Positions 20,350-28,327 of a stretch of 33,104 nucleotides of DNA are shown one piece after another (position 1 is the first letter of the stretch; every line of letters begins with the position of its first letter). The stretch is from positions 1 through 33,104 of the forward strand of contig NZ_BBCC01000052.1 of the NCBI RefSeq assembly GCF_001311845.1, given 5' to 3'. Both the position numbers and the translations under genes were made by a program. Origin of the DNA: Desulfosarcina cetonica JCM 12296. Lineage in GTDB: Bacteria; Desulfobacterota; Desulfobacteria; Desulfobacterales; Desulfosarcinaceae. A model generated the notes under the pieces. That model was not told where the DNA came from, made no database searches, and worked only from the letters and a program-made list of their open reading frames with translations.

Positions 20350-20545
20350 TGACAGATCCTTAAAATAAGTTGTTTGCTGATTCGCAACAGGCAATCCGGA
20401 ATCTATTTATTCAACAATCGCGATCCTGGCCCGTTGCACCTTCGATGGATTTATAATTTCTTTTTTTGTCTCATTCCGCTATACTGAAAGTACTCTTCCC
20501 CCTAGGACAACATTTTTTAACCCTAAACCATAATGGAGATGCGCG

Positions 20546-21358
20546 ATGAACGACCTTGATGCGACCCCGGCAATCAAAGAACCCATCTGCTCCAGACACA
20601 AACGGACCGATATTTTTCTGCTCCCATCGGGAAAGCAGTTGCGTGTGGTCGCTGAGATGAAGGACAGCATTCACCATTTATGTATTGAGATGGTGGTCAA
20701 TCACCCATCCTTGCGTATCCGATCGATTCGTTGCGATATGGTATCCGTACCCGATCCGATCTGTCGTCAGGCGCGTCACTGCTTTGCGGAATTGATCGGC
20801 AGACGTGTGCTTCCCGGGTTGCTCGGCAAAAATAAGCAGAATCCATCAACCGGCTGTACCCATTTGAGCAACCTTTTTCACGATGCCTGCTATAACCTCA
20901 TCATCGCCCAGGGGCATATCGTGAAAAAACAATTGGACGATCTCTTTCCGGGGATTACCGAGGCACAAATCCTGAAGTTCTTTTTAAAGTTTCGTCCTGA
21001 GCTGCGAAACAGTTGCGTCCGCTATGCAGACAACAGCCCCATGATGGATGTGGTCCGTAAATCCCCTTTTCCTCAGCATGCTGACCGGTTGGTCGCCCTT
21101 GCGCCGCATCTGGCTAAACAGCCATTGATGCGATCGTCTTTATTGCATCAGATGGTGGTGAAAAAAGTTTGCCGTATAATGGATCGCTTGCTGGCGGTGT
21201 TCCGAATTCGTGAAACGATGGTCCGCCCCGTCAAAGACTTTGATGGTTTTCGGTTTTCCAATGTTTTTGTAGAGCTGGTAGGCGTGCGTCAGGGAGACCC
21301 GTTCGTCGGCGGTTCCATGGAGAATCATGCAGCGCTGGATGGTTTTCAACTTGGATAA
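20546..21358 (+). CDS. DUF2889 family protein with a C-terminal tail antisense to the alpha/beta hydrolase gene
   Basis: GGAG lies seven bases before the ATG. Residues about 30-130 match the DUF2889 pattern: IHHLCIEMVVNHPSLRIRSIRCDM, then PDPICRQARHCFAELIGRRV and GCTHLSNLFHDACYNLI. No biochemical role is known to me; members often occur beside acyl-CoA genes. The frame stays open to 21358, giving 270 residues, so its last 219 bases run antisense to the 3' end of the alpha/beta hydrolase gene. Family members are usually nearer 190-220 residues, so the last 70 may be an extension caused by loss of an earlier stop or by a base error. It is the only plus-strand gene between 13387 and 28328 and is divergent from the CoA-transferase. 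Confidence 0.75.
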   Translation: MNDLDATPAIKEPICSRHKRTDIFLLPSGKQLRVVAEMKDSIHHLCIEMVVNHPSLRIRSIRCDMVSVPDPICRQARHCFAELIGRRVLPGLLGKNKQNPSTGCTHLSNLFHDACYNLIIAQGHIVKKQLDDLFPGITEAQILKFFLKFRPELRNSCVRYADNSPMMDVVRKSPFPQHADRLVALAPHLAKQPLMRSSLLHQMVVKKVCRIMDRLLAVFRIRETMVRPVKDFDGFRFSNVFVELVGVRQGDPFVGGSMENHAALDGFQLG

Positions 21359-21904
21359 AGGAGCGTACCGCCTCAAATCGTTATAGAACGCGTCCCCCAA
21401 AACAACCGGCCCGATTTTTGTTTGATGATTCCGGGACCGGCGGATTTCATAGGGTGTCGCCCAGGTGACGACGGCATGATAAATGCTGCTTTCCGACGCC
21501 TCCCAAAGTGAAACAAGACCTCCCATACTACTTCCCATCAGACCGATCCGGGTATTGTTGACATAGGATGTCTGACGCAAAAAGCCGGAGACGGCCGCCA
21601 AGTCCGCACGTCTATTGGTGAGGGTTGTCTCCGAAAGGTCGCCCTGGCTCTGCCCGCAACCGCGATGATCGTAACGCACCACGACAAAACCGCAACTCGC
21701 GAGGTGTTGGGCCAGCGCCATGAATTTGGTGCCGTCTTTGTTGCTAAGAAGTCCGTGCGAGCAGATGATCGCGGGTGCCGGAAGCATGGCGGGAAGATGA
21801 ATCCGCCCGTGGATTTTCAATCCATCGCTCATGGTCGTGAAGTGTATAATGTTGAAGACGATGTTTTTCATCATTCGACTTGGGGGGAATGGGTTGACGA
21901 TCAC
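21140..21904 (-). CDS. Alpha/beta hydrolase (serine hydrolase family)
   Basis: The 254-residue protein has the fold in order: CSHGLLSNKDGTKFMALAQ (oxyanion region), VRYDHRGCGQSQGD, the nucleophile elbow GSSMGG, HGTADERVSL (acid) and GADHRFTN (histidine). It is complete to its own stop. The GTG start overlaps the molybdopterin oxidoreductase stop by four bases (GTGA) and follows GGAGG at short spacing, implying translational coupling. It may hydrolyse an ester or thioester made or used by the preceding enzymes. No specific substrate can be named. Confidence 0.88.
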   Translation of the reverse strand: MIVNPFPPSRMMKNIVFNIIHFTTMSDGLKIHGRIHLPAMLPAPAIICSHGLLSNKDGTKFMALAQHLASCGFVVVRYDHRGCGQSQGDLSETTLTNRRADLAAVSGFLRQTSYVNNTRIGLMGSSMGGLVSLWEASESSIYHAVVTWATPYEIRRSRNHQTKIGPVVLGDAFYNDLRRYAPLSKLKTIQRCMILHGTADERVSLTHAYQLYKNIGKPKTIKVFDGADHRFTNSEHRQQAIHYTANFFHHHLMQ

Positions 21905-23979
21905 CGATCCTCCTCAACGGGTTTCAGCGTGCACAGCTGAGACTTCCAGGTCGGATAGCCCATGATCGGCTCCCGACTTTCGGCACGGCAATCGGTGAGC
22001 AGGTTGCAATTCCCTTCTCCTTGCCAGCCGTGGGGCACCAGGATGACACCATCGGCAACCCGATCATCCACGCGGGCGTTCATGCGCGCCTGCCCGCGAT
22101 CGGTCTCCACGTAAACCGGCTGGCCCTCCCTGATATGATAATCCGCCGCTGTTGCCGGTGACATCTCGGCGACCGGAGCGGGTCGATACTTACGCAATCC
22201 GTCGATATGGTGCATCTGGCTGGCGGTGTAAAACAGATCCCGCTGGCCGGTGGAAAGGATCAGCGGATACTTTTCACCCAACTCCTCCCAGCGCTTTCCC
22301 TGGGGGCTTTTTTGCGGTTCGGTGTAGGTGGGCAGCGGGTCGAATCCCACGTCGGCCAAATCCTGACTGTAGATCTCGATCTTGCCTGACGGCGTGCGCC
22401 ACATGCCATCCTCGGTCTCGTAAACCTTCTCCTGGTAGTAATCGCCCTGCGGTTGCTTCTGATGCAGGTGATCGAAATCCAGCTCGCAGGGCTGCAACAG
22501 ATCTTTGACCAGTTCCTTTTCAGATGGCCAGTAAAAGACATCGCGCATGTTCATGCGTTCGCACAGCCCTTTATAAAGGTCGAGCACGCTACGGGACTCG
22601 CCCACCGGTTCGATGGCCTGTTCGCGAATCATCAGGTAGGGCAGGCAGTGGCAGACATTGTAGTTATAGGCGATACTCCAGCCTTCCAGGTAACTGGTCG
22701 CCGGCAGGATGTAGTCGGCCAGGGCCGTGGTATCGGTCATGAACTGCTCGTAGACCACCAGCAACGGGAGTCGCTTGAAGGCCGCCTTGAAGGCATTGGC
22801 ATCGGGCATGGTCACCACGGGGTTGCCCCCCAGGACCATAAACCCCTTGAGCTTGTCGGGAATGTTCTCCGGTACCATGGAGACGATGCCGTAAGGGCTG
22901 GTGCGTCCACGAAGTTCATAGAAGAGGGGATATTTGTCGGTTCCCAGGGGGTGACCACCGCCATTGGTGGGCAGGAAGATATTTTTCAGGGCCAGGCGCG
23001 GGCTGAGCACCCAGCCGCCGGGGACGTTGATCCCGCCGACAATGGTCTGCAGGATCGCGATGGCGCGGTTGGTCTGGGTGCCGTTGGCCTGCTGATCCTG
23101 GGTGCAGGTGCCCTGGTAAATCGCCGCCCCCTTGGTGGTGGCGAACAGGCGCGCCAGCTTGCGGATGTCATCGGCCGGGATCCAGGTGATTTTCTCGGCC
23201 CATTCCGGCGTGTAGGGCTGCACATGGGGAACCAATTGGTCGAATCCCAGGGTCCAGCGATCGATGAACGCCTTGTCGTAGAGTTTTTCATTGATGATGA
23301 CATGCATCAGTGCCAATGCCAGGGCGCCGTCGGTGCCGGGTCGGATCTTCAGGTACATCTCGGCCTTGTCGGCCAGCTTGATCCGCTTGGGGTCGATCAC
23401 GACGATCTTGGCGCCGCGGCGCAGATTCTTGGTGATGGCCAGGCGCAGGGGAAAATCGGACTCGTTGGGGTTATGCCCCCAGAGAATGTAAAGATTGGAG
23501 TCCAGTTCCTCCACCGGATATTTACCGAAGGTGATCTGGCGACAACGGATGCGCATCCGGTAGCAAATGCTTTCCACGGAGAAATAGTTGGGCGATCCAT
23601 AAGCGGCCCGGAAACGGTGGGTCAGCGCCACCATTTCAAAGTTCTCGACCCCCACCGACCCACAAAAGAAACCCAATGCCTCGGGGCCGTATTTTTCCTT
23701 GATGTCCATCAGTTTGGCGGCGATTTCATCCAAGGCTTGGTCCCACGAGATGGGCTTGAACCCGGTACCGTCCTTTTTAAGCGGATGGCGCAAACGACTG
23801 GGGTGGTAGATATGGTCGATGGTGGCGCGTCCTTTTGGGCACAGATAGCCTTTGTTCAATGGGTGGGATGACTGCCCCTTGACGCTTGTCAGTTTGCCGT
23901 CGGCCACTTCCACTTCGATGCCGCAACTGTGGTAGCAAAGGACGCATCCGCTATAGAATTTTTTGGTGTTGGCACGCAT
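21901..23979 (-). CDS. Molybdopterin oxidoreductase, DMSO reductase superfamily (formate dehydrogenase/BisC-like)
   Basis: The start at 23979 (MRANTKKFYSG) is chosen because homology begins there and AAGGAGG stands 11 bases upstream. The open frame extends to 24234 only because it runs into the ligase remnant. The 692-residue protein has an N-terminal [4Fe-4S] motif (Cys12, Cys15, Cys19, Cys47 in LCPKG), then the molybdopterin domains with ILWGHNPNESD, VIDPKRIKLADKAE and TDTTALADYILPATSYLEGW, and the C-terminal dinucleotide domain (LILSTGQRD, HGWQGEGNCN). ESICYRMR may hold the Mo/W ligand Cys. It has no Tat signal and no electron-transfer or membrane subunit beside it, so it is likely a cytoplasmic stand-alone enzyme. 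The substrate is unknown; a ketone-, alcohol- or acid-related redox or hydration reaction is possible. Confidence 0.88.
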   Translation of the reverse strand: MRANTKKFYSGCVLCYHSCGIEVEVADGKLTSVKGQSSHPLNKGYLCPKGRATIDHIYHPSRLRHPLKKDGTGFKPISWDQALDEIAAKLMDIKEKYGPEALGFFCGSVGVENFEMVALTHRFRAAYGSPNYFSVESICYRMRIRCRQITFGKYPVEELDSNLYILWGHNPNESDFPLRLAITKNLRRGAKIVVIDPKRIKLADKAEMYLKIRPGTDGALALALMHVIINEKLYDKAFIDRWTLGFDQLVPHVQPYTPEWAEKITWIPADDIRKLARLFATTKGAAIYQGTCTQDQQANGTQTNRAIAILQTIVGGINVPGGWVLSPRLALKNIFLPTNGGGHPLGTDKYPLFYELRGRTSPYGIVSMVPENIPDKLKGFMVLGGNPVVTMPDANAFKAAFKRLPLLVVYEQFMTDTTALADYILPATSYLEGWSIAYNYNVCHCLPYLMIREQAIEPVGESRSVLDLYKGLCERMNMRDVFYWPSEKELVKDLLQPCELDFDHLHQKQPQGDYYQEKVYETEDGMWRTPSGKIEIYSQDLADVGFDPLPTYTEPQKSPQGKRWEELGEKYPLILSTGQRDLFYTASQMHHIDGLRKYRPAPVAEMSPATAADYHIREGQPVYVETDRGQARMNARVDDRVADGVILVPHGWQGEGNCNLLTDCRAESREPIMGYPTWKSQLCTLKPVEEDR

Positions 23980-24112
23980 TATGGACGATTCCTCCTTCAT
24001 GCAATGATTAAGCGGAGTAGGGGAGATGATTGACTCGATCTTGGGATGTGACCCCGCATCCGATGAATTCGTTCGCGGCGAAATGCTAGGTTGGGTTCGA
24101 ATAGAATGGGCA

Positions 24113-25360
24113 TGAATGTTTTTATCTTTGCGACCCAACACATACAGATAACCGTTGGCGTCGATATAGCGACATCCCCGGTATGAAGCCAACCATCTTG
24201 GAGGGTCTGGCGCGTCAATTCCGGTTGTTTCCAATAGCCGAGCATGATGTTGCGGCTTTTGACGACAATCTCTCCAATTTCTCCACGTTGTAACCGACGG
24301 TTGCGGTTGTTCACGATTTCCAGCTTGACACCGCTTAACGCCCTGCCGGCACTGGCCAGCCGATCGGAGCCCGGCCCCTCCAAGATATGATCTTCCGGAT
24401 CCAGCGCGGTGACGCTACAGCCCGCCGTTTCCGTGCTCCCATACCATTGTACCAGCGGTTTCCAATATTTCTGGATGCATTCCAAAAGGTTGCTGGTTTC
24501 GAAGAACGCCCGGAATAGGTCATCAGTTTCAAACTGGAAATATTGTAGCGTTCGAATGCGGCGTGCCGGTGAAGCCAGTTAAATAGCACCGGCACAAGAT
24601 TGATATGTGTACAGCGCTCATTCTGGATCAATGCGAGAATTTCTTCGGCATCCACGTTGCGGTTGATAACGACCTTGCCGCCGGCCATGAGCATGCAAAT
24701 CGCGTTGACCACTTCGGTATTGTAAAAAGGCAGAACACAACATCCCACGTCCGTTGGACGAATCTTCATGAGCGCCGACATGCTCAATGCCGAATGCATC
24801 ACGTTTTGGTGCGACAGCATGACCCCCTTTGGTTGTCCCGTCGTCCCGCTGGTAAACACCAGCATGGCCATCTGGTTTTTATTGACCTTTGAAATCGGTT
24901 CATCCGCCGGTGCCTGGTCCAACAGGTCCTCATAGAACAGAAAACCGTTTCGCCGGTTTTGCAGCGTTATCCAATTGGGAACCGTCGGTGTGATGCTTCG
25001 GATGGCGTCGGCGCGGTCTTCTTCATCTTGCCCGATAAAACAGCAGGTTACCTCGCTTTCTGCGATGATATGGCCGATTTCGTCATTGGAGAAAAGGAAG
25101 TTCAACGGAACGACGCAAAGCCCCAATTTGGCTGCGGCAAAATAGATTTCCAGATACTGATGCGAATTCTTCGATAAGACGGCAATGCGTCCGTCTGGCG
25201 CGGCGCCCAAGGCCTGAAGTGCATGGGTAAGCCGGTTCACCCGCTGGTTTAACTCACGAAAAGTCAGTCTTTGTGTGGCGTATACGATGGCCTCTTTGTT
25301 CTCAAACCGAAGTGAATTGCGTTTGAGCGTGTCTGCTATAGTTTGCATCCGTACCCCCAT
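24113..25360 (-). pseudogene. Truncated AMP-dependent acyl-CoA ligase with two frame breaks
   Basis: The upstream frame (ATG at 25360 or 25348) carries TLKRNSLRFENKEAIVYATQ, FTSGTTGQPKGVMLSHQN and MTYSG. A break near plus 24509-24511 moves to the frame with VQWYGSTETAG and GEIVVKSRNIMLGYWKQP. A second break near 24168 moves to the frame reading DANGYLYVLGRKDKNI. Each is mended by one extra base beside an identical base. After GRKDKNI, where ISGGENIYP and the roughly 100-residue C-terminal lid with the catalytic lysine should follow, similarity ends in every frame. The gene is therefore truly truncated even if the frame breaks are sequence errors. It lies directly upstream of the molybdopterin oxidoreductase, in the same direction. 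The intact gene would have been a fatty-acid or short-chain acyl-CoA ligase. Confidence 0.8.
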
Positions 25361-25423
25361 TTTTACTTTAACGAACCTATTGTTAAGTTAAAAAAATCAA
25401 ACGCATGCCCTTTCATCAGGGAA

Positions 25424-25675
25424 TCATTGGGCCACTTTAAATCGGACATGAAGGGGAATGGTGTGAATTGCCCTGTATGCCAATCGCCGGAACGCCCTGG
25501 CCTCTGCCATCAAGATGCATACCCGGTACAGCCATCGATAGTAGAATTTCGGCAAGACAACCACCGCCCGAAGCGGATATAGCGCTCCTTCGGACCAGTA
25601 ATACAGCCGTATGAATCGCATTCGATAGGCTATTCGCTTAACCGGCAATAACATCAATTTCTTTAATCGATTCAT
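25424..25675 (-). CDS. Small, strongly basic protein of unknown function (83 aa)
   Basis: GGGAGG stands six bases before the ATG at 25675. The product is rich in Arg, Lys, Tyr and Leu (MNRLKKLMLLPVKRIAYRMR; LPKFYYRWLYRVCILMAEA), with amphipathic helices that could lie on a membrane or bind nucleic acid. No family was recognised. It is followed by the ligase remnant on the same strand. It could be an old partial gene; the good ribosome site is the main support. Confidence 0.5.
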   Translation of the reverse strand: MNRLKKLMLLPVKRIAYRMRFIRLYYWSEGALYPLRAVVVLPKFYYRWLYRVCILMAEARAFRRLAYRAIHTIPLHVRFKVAQ

Positions 25676-26043
25676 GCTGTCCTCCCATCTGCCATTCGGT
25701 ATGCGTGATCAGATCGAGTGGAATTCGGTTAATACACAACCTATTGAATTCGATAATGATATAAGTTAGCGAGGGGATCATGCCAGTAGAACCTGCAATG
25801 TGTATAAAAAAATACGATCCTTTCTTTTATTGAATCCTAATCAGTATATAATGTGGATACATGACGAAAACAATCTGCAGAAATGACTATTTTGGATTAG
25901 TGAGAAGTCACTATAAGGCCGGGTAATACAAGATGGGGCTGTCGGGGCTCGGAGAAGAACGGATTGGATTACGGATAGGTTAGATTACGGATATGCGATT
26001 CACTCGCATTGTCCGGAACAATGGGATAGGGGAGACGTATGTG
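25676..26043. other. AT-rich intergenic stretch with an 11-base direct repeat
   Basis: No convincing gene lies between the 83-aa protein and the response regulator. The stretch contains GATTACGGATA twice (25967-25977 and 25983-25993, 16 bases apart) and a weak five-pair hairpin AGTGA-GAAG-TCACT (25899-25912). The 16-base period could mean same-face binding sites of the neighbouring response regulator. This is inference. Confidence 0.3.
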
Positions 26044-26703
26044 TTATTCGTAGCTATCGGTGGTATAGCCCTCCTGAATCGCATACTTCACCAAATCGGC
26101 GGTTTTTTTCATTTTCAGTTTTTTGATGATATTGGCGCGATGATTATTGACGGTATAAATACTGATGAATAATAGATCGGCAATCTCCTTGCTCGCCTTG
26201 CCTTCCGCAATCAGTTTGAGGATCTCTTTTTCCCGGACGGTCAGGGTCTCTTTATGCGATTTGGCCCCGTTCCGATAGACCCTCAGCATCTCCGAGGTGA
26301 GCTCCTTGGAAAGGGAGTTTGAAATATAATGTCCGCCATTACGGACACACGTGATCGCGTCAAACAATTCGTCGCCGGTGGATTCTTTAAGCAGGTACCC
26401 ATCGGCTCCGGCCGCCAGTGCATGCTGGATGTAACAGCGTTTTTTGTGCATTGTCAGGATCACGATTTTGATTTCGGGATGACTGCTCTTGATTTCCCGG
26501 GTTGCCTCGATGCCTCTGAGCCCTTTCATCGAAATGTCAAGCAGAATCAAATCGGTTTGCTGCCGTTTCAGCAGCCTTAAAAGCTCGAGCCCGTCCGACG
26601 CCTCGCCGACAACGCACAAATCGGGTTTTTCCTGAATGATGTGTTTGACACCGTCTCTCAAAATAACGTGGTCATCAGCCAAAACTATACGATAGGAACT
26701 CAT
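26044..26703 (-). CDS. NarL/FixJ-type response regulator
   Basis: The start at 26703 (MSSYRIVLADDH) is preferred: GGAG lies nine bases upstream, and the receiver domain begins at once; the open frame reaches 26763. Of 219 residues, 1-120 are a receiver with the acidic pair ADDH, phospho-acceptor Asp in LILLDISMKG, and Lys in LLKEST. Residues about 150-210 are a LuxR helix-turn-helix (LTVREKEILKLIAEGKASKE, then TVNNHRANIIKKL). Its start overlaps the kinase stop by 29 bases, so the two are coupled. Targets are unknown. The divergent TDP operon starts 412 bases upstream of the kinase gene and is the nearest candidate. Confidence 0.93.
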   Translation of the reverse strand: MSSYRIVLADDHVILRDGVKHIIQEKPDLCVVGEASDGLELLRLLKRQQTDLILLDISMKGLRGIEATREIKSSHPEIKIVILTMHKKRCYIQHALAAGADGYLLKESTGDELFDAITCVRNGGHYISNSLSKELTSEMLRVYRNGAKSHKETLTVREKEILKLIAEGKASKEIADLLFISIYTVNNHRANIIKKLKMKKTADLVKYAIQEGYTTDSYE

Positions 26704-27915
26704 CGTTGCGTTCTCCTGCGGTGATTGGAATATTGAATGCGAGACGGCACCCAATGCCGACAATGCTAAATACTTCTATCGTGCCGCCCAACATCCGCGC
26801 ACGTTCTTCCATCGCGGTCAGTCCCAAGCCGGCCTTGACGACATTTTCCTCCGCGTTACGGTCTCTGACAAAACCTTTCCCGTCATCGGCAATCTGGATG
26901 TCAACGGCCTTCTTTTTTCTTTCGATTTTGATCCAGACCTTGCGCGCCAGGGCGTGTTTTTGAATGTTGTTGAGGGCTTCCTGAAAGATGCGGTAGATCA
27001 TGGTCCGCTGTTGCAGGGTAAATAGAGAATCTATTTTTTGCGTTTCAATGGAAACGATCAGTTTGCTATGGAGAGCAAAATCTTCGACCAACATCGCGAT
27101 GGATTCGTCAAGCCCCAGATCTTCGATACATGTCGGACACAGTTCCTGGGATATGCGGCGCACATTTTCGATAATCTGATCGACGTAGCGGTTGGCGCCT
27201 TCACATTTTCCTTGTAAATGGGATTGGTCCGGCGGTAATGTTTTTTGTATGCTGCGCAGTTGGAGTTTCAGGACGGTGAGGTTTTGGCCCAGTTCATCGT
27301 GGAGTTCCAAGGCGATACGGCGCCATTTTTTTCCTGGGCATCCAGAAGATGAGAAGACAGCGAGCGTAAATTGCGCTCGGATTCCTTCAGTTTCTCTTCG
27401 GCGACCTTGCGCCGGGTGGTGTCCATGACAATGCCTTCGATATACCGGGGTTGGTTGCCAAGATCACGCAACACCACCCATCGATCATACAGCCAGCGAT
27501 ACGTTCCATCGCTTTTCTTGAAACGGTATTCGACCTCGCCAATACCGCGCTCCAGCGCTTCCTTAGCCTCGCGGCGGACCCGCTCGCGGTCATCCGGATG
27601 CAATCGGAGCAACACACTTTTTGACGTGATCTCCGATGCATCGGCCCCTTTCGATCCGAGCAGTTCGATGATTGAGCGGTTAAAAAAATGAAACCGATGC
27701 GTTTTTACATCGTAGCGGTAAATGCCACTTTGCAGTCTCTCGGCAACTTGCTTGAATTCATTAAAGATAGCAAGCGCATTGGCCTCCTTTTTTCTGTAGT
27801 CGGCCAATTTGGACTGCAAATTGGAAAGGATCTGTCCTAAGTCGTCATATGTCAGCGTGTTGCTCATTTCAGACCGTTGGGAACCGGTACCCGTCCCCCT
27901 TTGCTGATGTTCCAT
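26675..27915 (-). CDS. PAS-domain sensor histidine kinase (NarX/DegS-like HisKA_3), frame broken at 27326-27332
   Basis: The repaired protein is about 413 residues. An N-terminal coiled segment (about 25-50) leads to a PAS/PAC domain (SGIYRYDVKTHRFHFFNRSI; EYRFKKSDGTYRWLYDRWVV; IEGIVMDTTRRK). Then follow SSHLLDAQEK and the H-box ALELHDELGQNLTVLKLQ, with an ATPase domain (YRIFQEALNNIQKHA; IADDGKGF; GLGLTAMEERARMLGGT). The frame is lost in a run of seven A on the coding strand; eight A restores QEKKWRRIALELHDELG. No membrane helix is seen, so it senses something in the cytoplasm, perhaps a redox state or a CoA ester. It is coupled to the response regulator and divergent from the TDP operon. The break is likely a homopolymer error. 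Confidence 0.85.
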
Positions 27916-28195
27916 GATCCGCGCCGCCTTTCAATACCTTATAATAATCCATTTTTATCGAAAAGGGTTGTAAATTATGCATAATTCATAAAATAGTGAA
28001 TGATAATCATATACCATTATCAAACTTAATGGTAGGTCAATCCCATGACGGTTCCGTTATCATCAATAAATCCAACCGATACATGACGTTTTGTCAGCAC
28101 GATAGCCACCAGGTTAGAGTAAGCGTTCCCATATCGATGCACCCTCCATGGGAGCATAAAACAAAGATCTTGAAGGTGAAAGCATATTTTTTAGC

Positions 28196-28225
28196 TTGAC
28201 ATAATTTTACTAGTATTATTAACCT
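28196..28225 (+). promoter_or_regulatory. Putative promoter with an ACTAGT-centred dyad upstream of the TDP operon
   Basis: TTGACA (28196-28201) is a perfect -35 box. The best -10 is weak (TAACCT, 28220-28225, 18-base spacer), as expected of a regulated promoter. Between them lies a 20-base dyad, 28202-28221, of form TAATnnTACTAGTAnnATTA, placed where a repressor would block polymerase. The rest of the 412-base gap 27916-28327 is AT-rich with no supported gene and no TPP riboswitch core. Confidence 0.42.
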
Positions 28226-28327
28226 AATTCATAAAACTAAATACTAATCATTAAATAAGAAGCAGTTTTCAAACTATCTTTTAGGCAACCGGAAGCCATT
28301 CAACACATCAACAAAAAGGAGTATAAA

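Noticed and set aside
22453..23871. Plus-strand open frame of 472 residues opposite the molybdoenzyme
   Set aside because: Antisense of strongly conserved coding sequence with shadow-like composition.
23980..24234. N-terminal extension of the molybdopterin oxidoreductase to 24234
   Set aside because: The extra residues are the DANGYLYVLGRKDKNI segment of the broken ligase plus filler; family similarity begins at 23979.
27996..28199. 67-residue plus-strand frame upstream of the TDP gene
   Set aside because: No ribosome site, no family pattern and AT-rich composition typical of intergenic DNA.
27916..28327. TPP riboswitch in front of the thiamine-diphosphate enzyme gene
   Set aside because: No CUGAGA core or paired TPP-binding helices were seen; the gap is AT-rich and better explained by a regulated promoter.
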